Source: Arcticimaribacter sp002477625 (GTDB lineage: Bacteria; Bacteroidota; Bacteroidia; Flavobacteriales; Flavobacteriaceae). Taken from it: a stretch of 64,000 nt of DNA. Below the pieces are notes generated by a model that was not told the origin of the DNA, searched no databases, and saw nothing but the letters and a program-made list of their open reading frames with translations. The DNA lies in assembly GCA_943846665.1 (NCBI GenBank), contig OX044358.1, forward strand, positions 1,984,001 through 2,048,000. Reading direction: 5' to 3'. This document shows, in pieces, positions 60,994 to 64,000 of the stretch (within the stretch, counting starts at the first letter, position 1; each line of letters begins with the position of its first letter). A program made the position numbers and the translations under genes.

Positions 60994-63047
60994 AAGAAAT
61001 ACAATCTAAACGATACGTCAACCGGGAAATAAGCTGGTTGGATTTTAACGCTCGGGTACTTCAAGAAGCATCAGAAAAGACCGTTCCTCTAATTGAACGA
61101 CTTCGTTTCTTAGGAATTTTTTCTAATAACCTAGATGAGTTTTTTCAAGTCCGTTTTGCTACTGTTAAACGTATTTCTCAATCTGTTTTGACTGGAAAAA
61201 AAGCCCTCGGGGGGATTGCAGCGTCTGAGCTGCTCGAGGAAATAACACAAATTGTTATTGATCAACAACGGGAAAGTTTGGATATTCTTCAGGACATAGA
61301 AAATGAAATGGCAGACGAGAACATTATCTTTTTAAATGAAAAAGAAGTCCGCCCAGACCAAGAGCAATTTTTAAATAACTTCTTCATTGAAAAGGTTGGG
61401 CCAGCATTGGTGACCGTAATTCTGCACGATCAAGAACAAGATTTAAGCGACAACAAAGCTTTTTTGGTAGTTACCCTTACAGTCGACGAGCAAGGAGAGT
61501 CCTCCCCTTTATACGCTTTAATCGAGTTGCCAAAACAATTGGATCGTTTTGTAGTCCTCCCAAAAGATGTAGACAAGCAGTATGTAATGTTATTGGATGA
61601 TTTGATTCGTTATAATTTTCATTTGATTTTCAACATGTTCAATTATTCTTCGATTGAAGCGCATATGGTCAAAATCACCCGTGACGCTGAACTTGATTTA
61701 GAAGAAGATGTAGGTAAAAGCTATGTAGAAAAGATCATGAATAGTGTGAAAGATCGTATGATTGGAGATCCGGTTCGTCTGGTCTATGATAAGACCATTC
61801 CTGAGGATACGCTGAATTTTATAATGAAAAAACTTGGCATCGGAACTACCAACAGTCTAATTCCGGGTGGGAGGTACCATCACCGAAGAGATTATATGAA
61901 CTTCCCAAGTTTAGACAGAAGTGATCTTATGTATCCGTCTGTACCTCCTTTGTTGATTAAAGATTTGCGATTGGATGGTAATATTTTTAAATCCATTGCC
62001 GAGAAGGACTTTCTTCTTTATGCGCCTTATCACAACTTCGCGTATGTCATCAAATTTTTACGGGAGGCAGCCTTGGATCCTAAGGTGAGAACCATCAAAA
62101 TAACCTTATACCGTTTGTCTCAAAACTCTCAGGTTGTGAGTGCCCTAATCAATGCAGCTAAAAACGGAAAGAAAGTTACCGTGCAAATCGAATTGCAGGC
62201 TCGTTTTGACGAGAAGAACAACATCATATTTGCAGAACGTTTGGAAGCAGCAGGTGTACAACTTATTTTTGGTGTTCCCGGATTGAAAGTACATACAAAG
62301 ATCTGCTTGGTAGAACGAGAAGAAGGGAAAAAGTTCAAGCGATACGGTTTCATTAGTTCAGGAAACTTCAACGAAAGTACTGCTAAAATTTATACGGATT
62401 ATACCCTCTTTACCGCCCATCAAAAAGTATTGAAAGATGTTGGGAAGGTGTTTGGTTTTTTTGAAGTAAACTACAAGATTAATTCCTACAAACACTTGAT
62501 CGTTTCTCCGCATTATACTGCTGTAGTACTGAACCGACTGATTGAAAATGAAATTGAAAATGCACTCCAAGGGAAACCAGCAAAAATAAAACTAAAACTC
62601 AACAGCATTACGAACAATAAAATCATAGAAAAACTCTATGAAGCCAGTAATGCAGGAGTTGAAATTCACATGATCGTTCGGGGAGTTTGTTGCTTAATTC
62701 CCGGAGTTAAGGGGATGAGCGAACAGATCGAAGTCATCAGTATAGTCGATAAATACTTGGAACATCCCAGAGTTTATATTTTTGAAAATGGAGGAGAACC
62801 CAAGATGTACATTTCTTCAGCAGATCTGATGACCCGTAATATTGAAAACAGGGTTGAAGTTGCTTGTCCAATCTATGATTTAGATTTACAAAAGCAATTA
62901 TTAGACACCTTTATGATCAGTTGGAATGACAACGTCAAGGCTCGAATTTTAAATGGGCCGATCCAAAATAAATTCAAAAAAACAACAGGAAAACCTTTGC
63001 GCTCCCAGTGGGAAATGCACGAATACTTTAAAGCCCTATTGAAGTAA
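60990..63047 (+). CDS. ppk1: Polyphosphate kinase 1
   Basis: Polymerises the gamma-phosphate of ATP into inorganic polyphosphate. 685 residues, full length: N-terminal domain with NREISWLDFNARVLQEA, middle (head) domain with GRYHHRRDYMNFPSLDRSDL, then two phospholipase D-like C-terminal domains. The phospho-acceptor His is in GLKVHTKICLVER, with SSGNFNESTAKIYTDYTLFT and SADLMTRNIENRVEVACPI further on. It overlaps sixA (4 bases) and ppx (1 base). Confidence 0.97.
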   Translation: MKEIQSKRYVNREISWLDFNARVLQEASEKTVPLIERLRFLGIFSNNLDEFFQVRFATVKRISQSVLTGKKALGGIAASELLEEITQIVIDQQRESLDILQDIENEMADENIIFLNEKEVRPDQEQFLNNFFIEKVGPALVTVILHDQEQDLSDNKAFLVVTLTVDEQGESSPLYALIELPKQLDRFVVLPKDVDKQYVMLLDDLIRYNFHLIFNMFNYSSIEAHMVKITRDAELDLEEDVGKSYVEKIMNSVKDRMIGDPVRLVYDKTIPEDTLNFIMKKLGIGTTNSLIPGGRYHHRRDYMNFPSLDRSDLMYPSVPPLLIKDLRLDGNIFKSIAEKDFLLYAPYHNFAYVIKFLREAALDPKVRTIKITLYRLSQNSQVVSALINAAKNGKKVTVQIELQARFDEKNNIIFAERLEAAGVQLIFGVPGLKVHTKICLVEREEGKKFKRYGFISSGNFNESTAKIYTDYTLFTAHQKVLKDVGKVFGFFEVNYKINSYKHLIVSPHYTAVVLNRLIENEIENALQGKPAKIKLKLNSITNNKIIEKLYEASNAGVEIHMIVRGVCCLIPGVKGMSEQIEVISIVDKYLEHPRVYIFENGGEPKMYISSADLMTRNIENRVEVACPIYDLDLQKQLLDTFMISWNDNVKARILNGPIQNKFKKTTGKPLRSQWEMHEYFKALLK

Positions 63048-63937
63048 TGAAAGTAAAAAAGTTAGCAGCAATTGATATTGGATCCAATGCAATTCGGATA
63101 TTGATTACAAACGTAGTTCAAGAAGTAGGAGAGCACCCTGTTTATATGAAAAGTGAATTGATTCGAGTGCCCATTCGCTTAGGGCAAGATTCATTTACCG
63201 TTGGTGAGATATCAAAGAAAAACATGAAGCGGGTTGTAAAAGCCATGAAGTCTTTTAAACTGATTATGAAAGTCTATGGGGTAAAACATTATATGGCCTG
63301 CGCTACTTCTGCTCTTCGCGAGTCTAATAATGCGGACGAACTCGTTGCTCGGGTGAAGAAAAAAGCAAAAATTAAGATTGAAGTTATTGACGGACGTAAA
63401 GAGGCAGAAATCATTTCCAATACTACGATATTAAACAACTTCGGTCAAAGTCAAAATTTCCTTTATGTTGATGTTGGTGGGGGAAGCTCAGAATTCAGTG
63501 TCCTTCAGAACGGAAAACGGATTGTTTCTAAATCATTTAAAACGGGTACCGTGCGTATGCTCAATAATATGGTCAATGAAAAAGTCTGGCTCGAAATAGA
63601 AAAATGGATACGAACCCATACGGCAGGCATCGAAAACATCGCTCTCTTAGGGTCAGGAGGAAACATCAACAAAGTTTTTAAACTTTCCAATACTAAAGAA
63701 GGGAAGCCGCTTACTTATATCAAGATCAATACCTTTTACCAAGATTTGAAAAAACTAAACTATGATCAGCGGATTTTAAAATACAATCTAAACCTAGATC
63801 GTGCCGATGTTATTTTACCAGCATTAGAAATATACCTTAAAGCCCTAAAATGGAGCGGCGCAACCAAAGTATTCGTCCCTAAAATTGGCTTGGCAGACGG
63901 GATGATTAAGATGATGTATAAGAAGTATAACGCTTAA
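63047..63937 (+). CDS. ppx: Exopolyphosphatase, Ppx/GppA family
   Basis: Degrades polyphosphate from the end, or pppGpp. 296 residues, the short form common in this phylum (E. coli Ppx is about 510, with an extra HD-like domain). The actin-like ATPase fold shows AAIDIGSNAIRILI, ACATSALRESNNADELV, LYVDVGGGSSEFSVL and LLGSGGNINKV. The start A of its ATG is the last base of the ppk1 stop, so the pair is tightly coupled. Confidence 0.95.
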   Translation: MKVKKLAAIDIGSNAIRILITNVVQEVGEHPVYMKSELIRVPIRLGQDSFTVGEISKKNMKRVVKAMKSFKLIMKVYGVKHYMACATSALRESNNADELVARVKKKAKIKIEVIDGRKEAEIISNTTILNNFGQSQNFLYVDVGGGSSEFSVLQNGKRIVSKSFKTGTVRMLNNMVNEKVWLEIEKWIRTHTAGIENIALLGSGGNINKVFKLSNTKEGKPLTYIKINTFYQDLKKLNYDQRILKYNLNLDRADVILPALEIYLKALKWSGATKVFVPKIGLADGMIKMMYKKYNA

Positions 63938-63939
63938 AT

Positions 63940-64000
63940 CTACAGATCCAAATCGAATTCTTTTTTCAGTAAATCAAGAACAGGATTGATTTCCTTTAAC
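63940..64000 (-). CDS. 3' end of a minus-strand gene (partial)
   Basis: The frame is open from the window edge to TAG at 63940-63942 and encodes a charged C-terminus LKEINPVLDLLKKEFDLDL. It is convergent with ppx, 2 bases after its stop. Too short to identify. Confidence 0.45.
   Translation of the reverse strand, partial: LKEINPVLDLLKKEFDLDL

Noticed and set aside
1..64000. CRISPR arrays, IS elements, restriction-modification or other defence islands
   Set aside because: No regularly spaced repeats, transposase motifs, terminal inverted repeats or defence enzymes were found on either strand.

Overview
The window is a chromosomal segment of a member of the Bacteroidota, almost certainly a marine-type Flavobacteriia (Flavobacteriaceae-like). 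The evidence is the low G+C content, the gene families (DUF4835/PorD of the type IX secretion system, YbbR next to coaE, Bacteroidota-type RpoZ, DUF6913, DUF6095, head-GIN protein) and repeated TAnnTTTG boxes just upstream of start codons, which is the -7 element of the Bacteroidota housekeeping sigma factor. Most genes are single-copy core genes. I see no phage, insertion sequence, CRISPR array, rRNA or tRNA.

Layout. 1-2.8 kb (+): end of an EamA transporter, accA, dnaB. 2.8-11.5 kb (-): thrS-infC-rpmI-rplT translation operon, murQ, icd, rplS, a small lipoprotein, trmD and an HtrA protease. 11.6-14 kb (+): dapF, an acetyltransferase, mltG. 14-18.2 kb: a SAM methyltransferase, a low-molecular-weight phosphatase and dnaA (-), a thioesterase (+), ribD (-). 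18.2-32.9 kb (+): a long run of core genes: prmC, ligA, dapA, bamD, rpoZ, coaBC, porD-like, recN, fabI, ybbR, coaE and a two-component system. 32.9-44 kb is patchier and more accessory: xerD, aroQ, small conserved proteins, carbonic anhydrase with DUF2490, an unusual 613-residue PLP enzyme, an FAD dehydrogenase, DUF2200 and DUF418. 44-57.6 kb holds lpdA, tandem msrB, an MFS transporter, sigma/GIN remnants, lon, cmk, a methyltransferase, a lipid A-type acyltransferase, rpsA and pyrR, and contains many broken genes. 57.6-64 kb (+): pyrB, rnz, pdxH, then a tight SixA-PPK1-PPX polyphosphate cluster.

Most worth a second look: (1) infC has no ATG/GTG/TTG start that would keep its conserved N-terminus and appears to start at ATA. 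(2) A promoter-plus-leader unit of about 55 bp occurs twice (near 36.05 and 44.11 kb), each time on the minus strand directly before a short ORF that precedes a membrane-protein gene. (3) The PLP enzyme looks like a degenerate fold copy fused to an intact one. (4) Six genes within 12.3 kb carry frameshifts, nonsense codons or a fusion deletion, whereas the other 51 kb has only one remnant; these include lpdA and pyrR, so assembly error and real decay must be told apart. I did not find a convincing new multi-gene system; the duplicated leader is the closest candidate.
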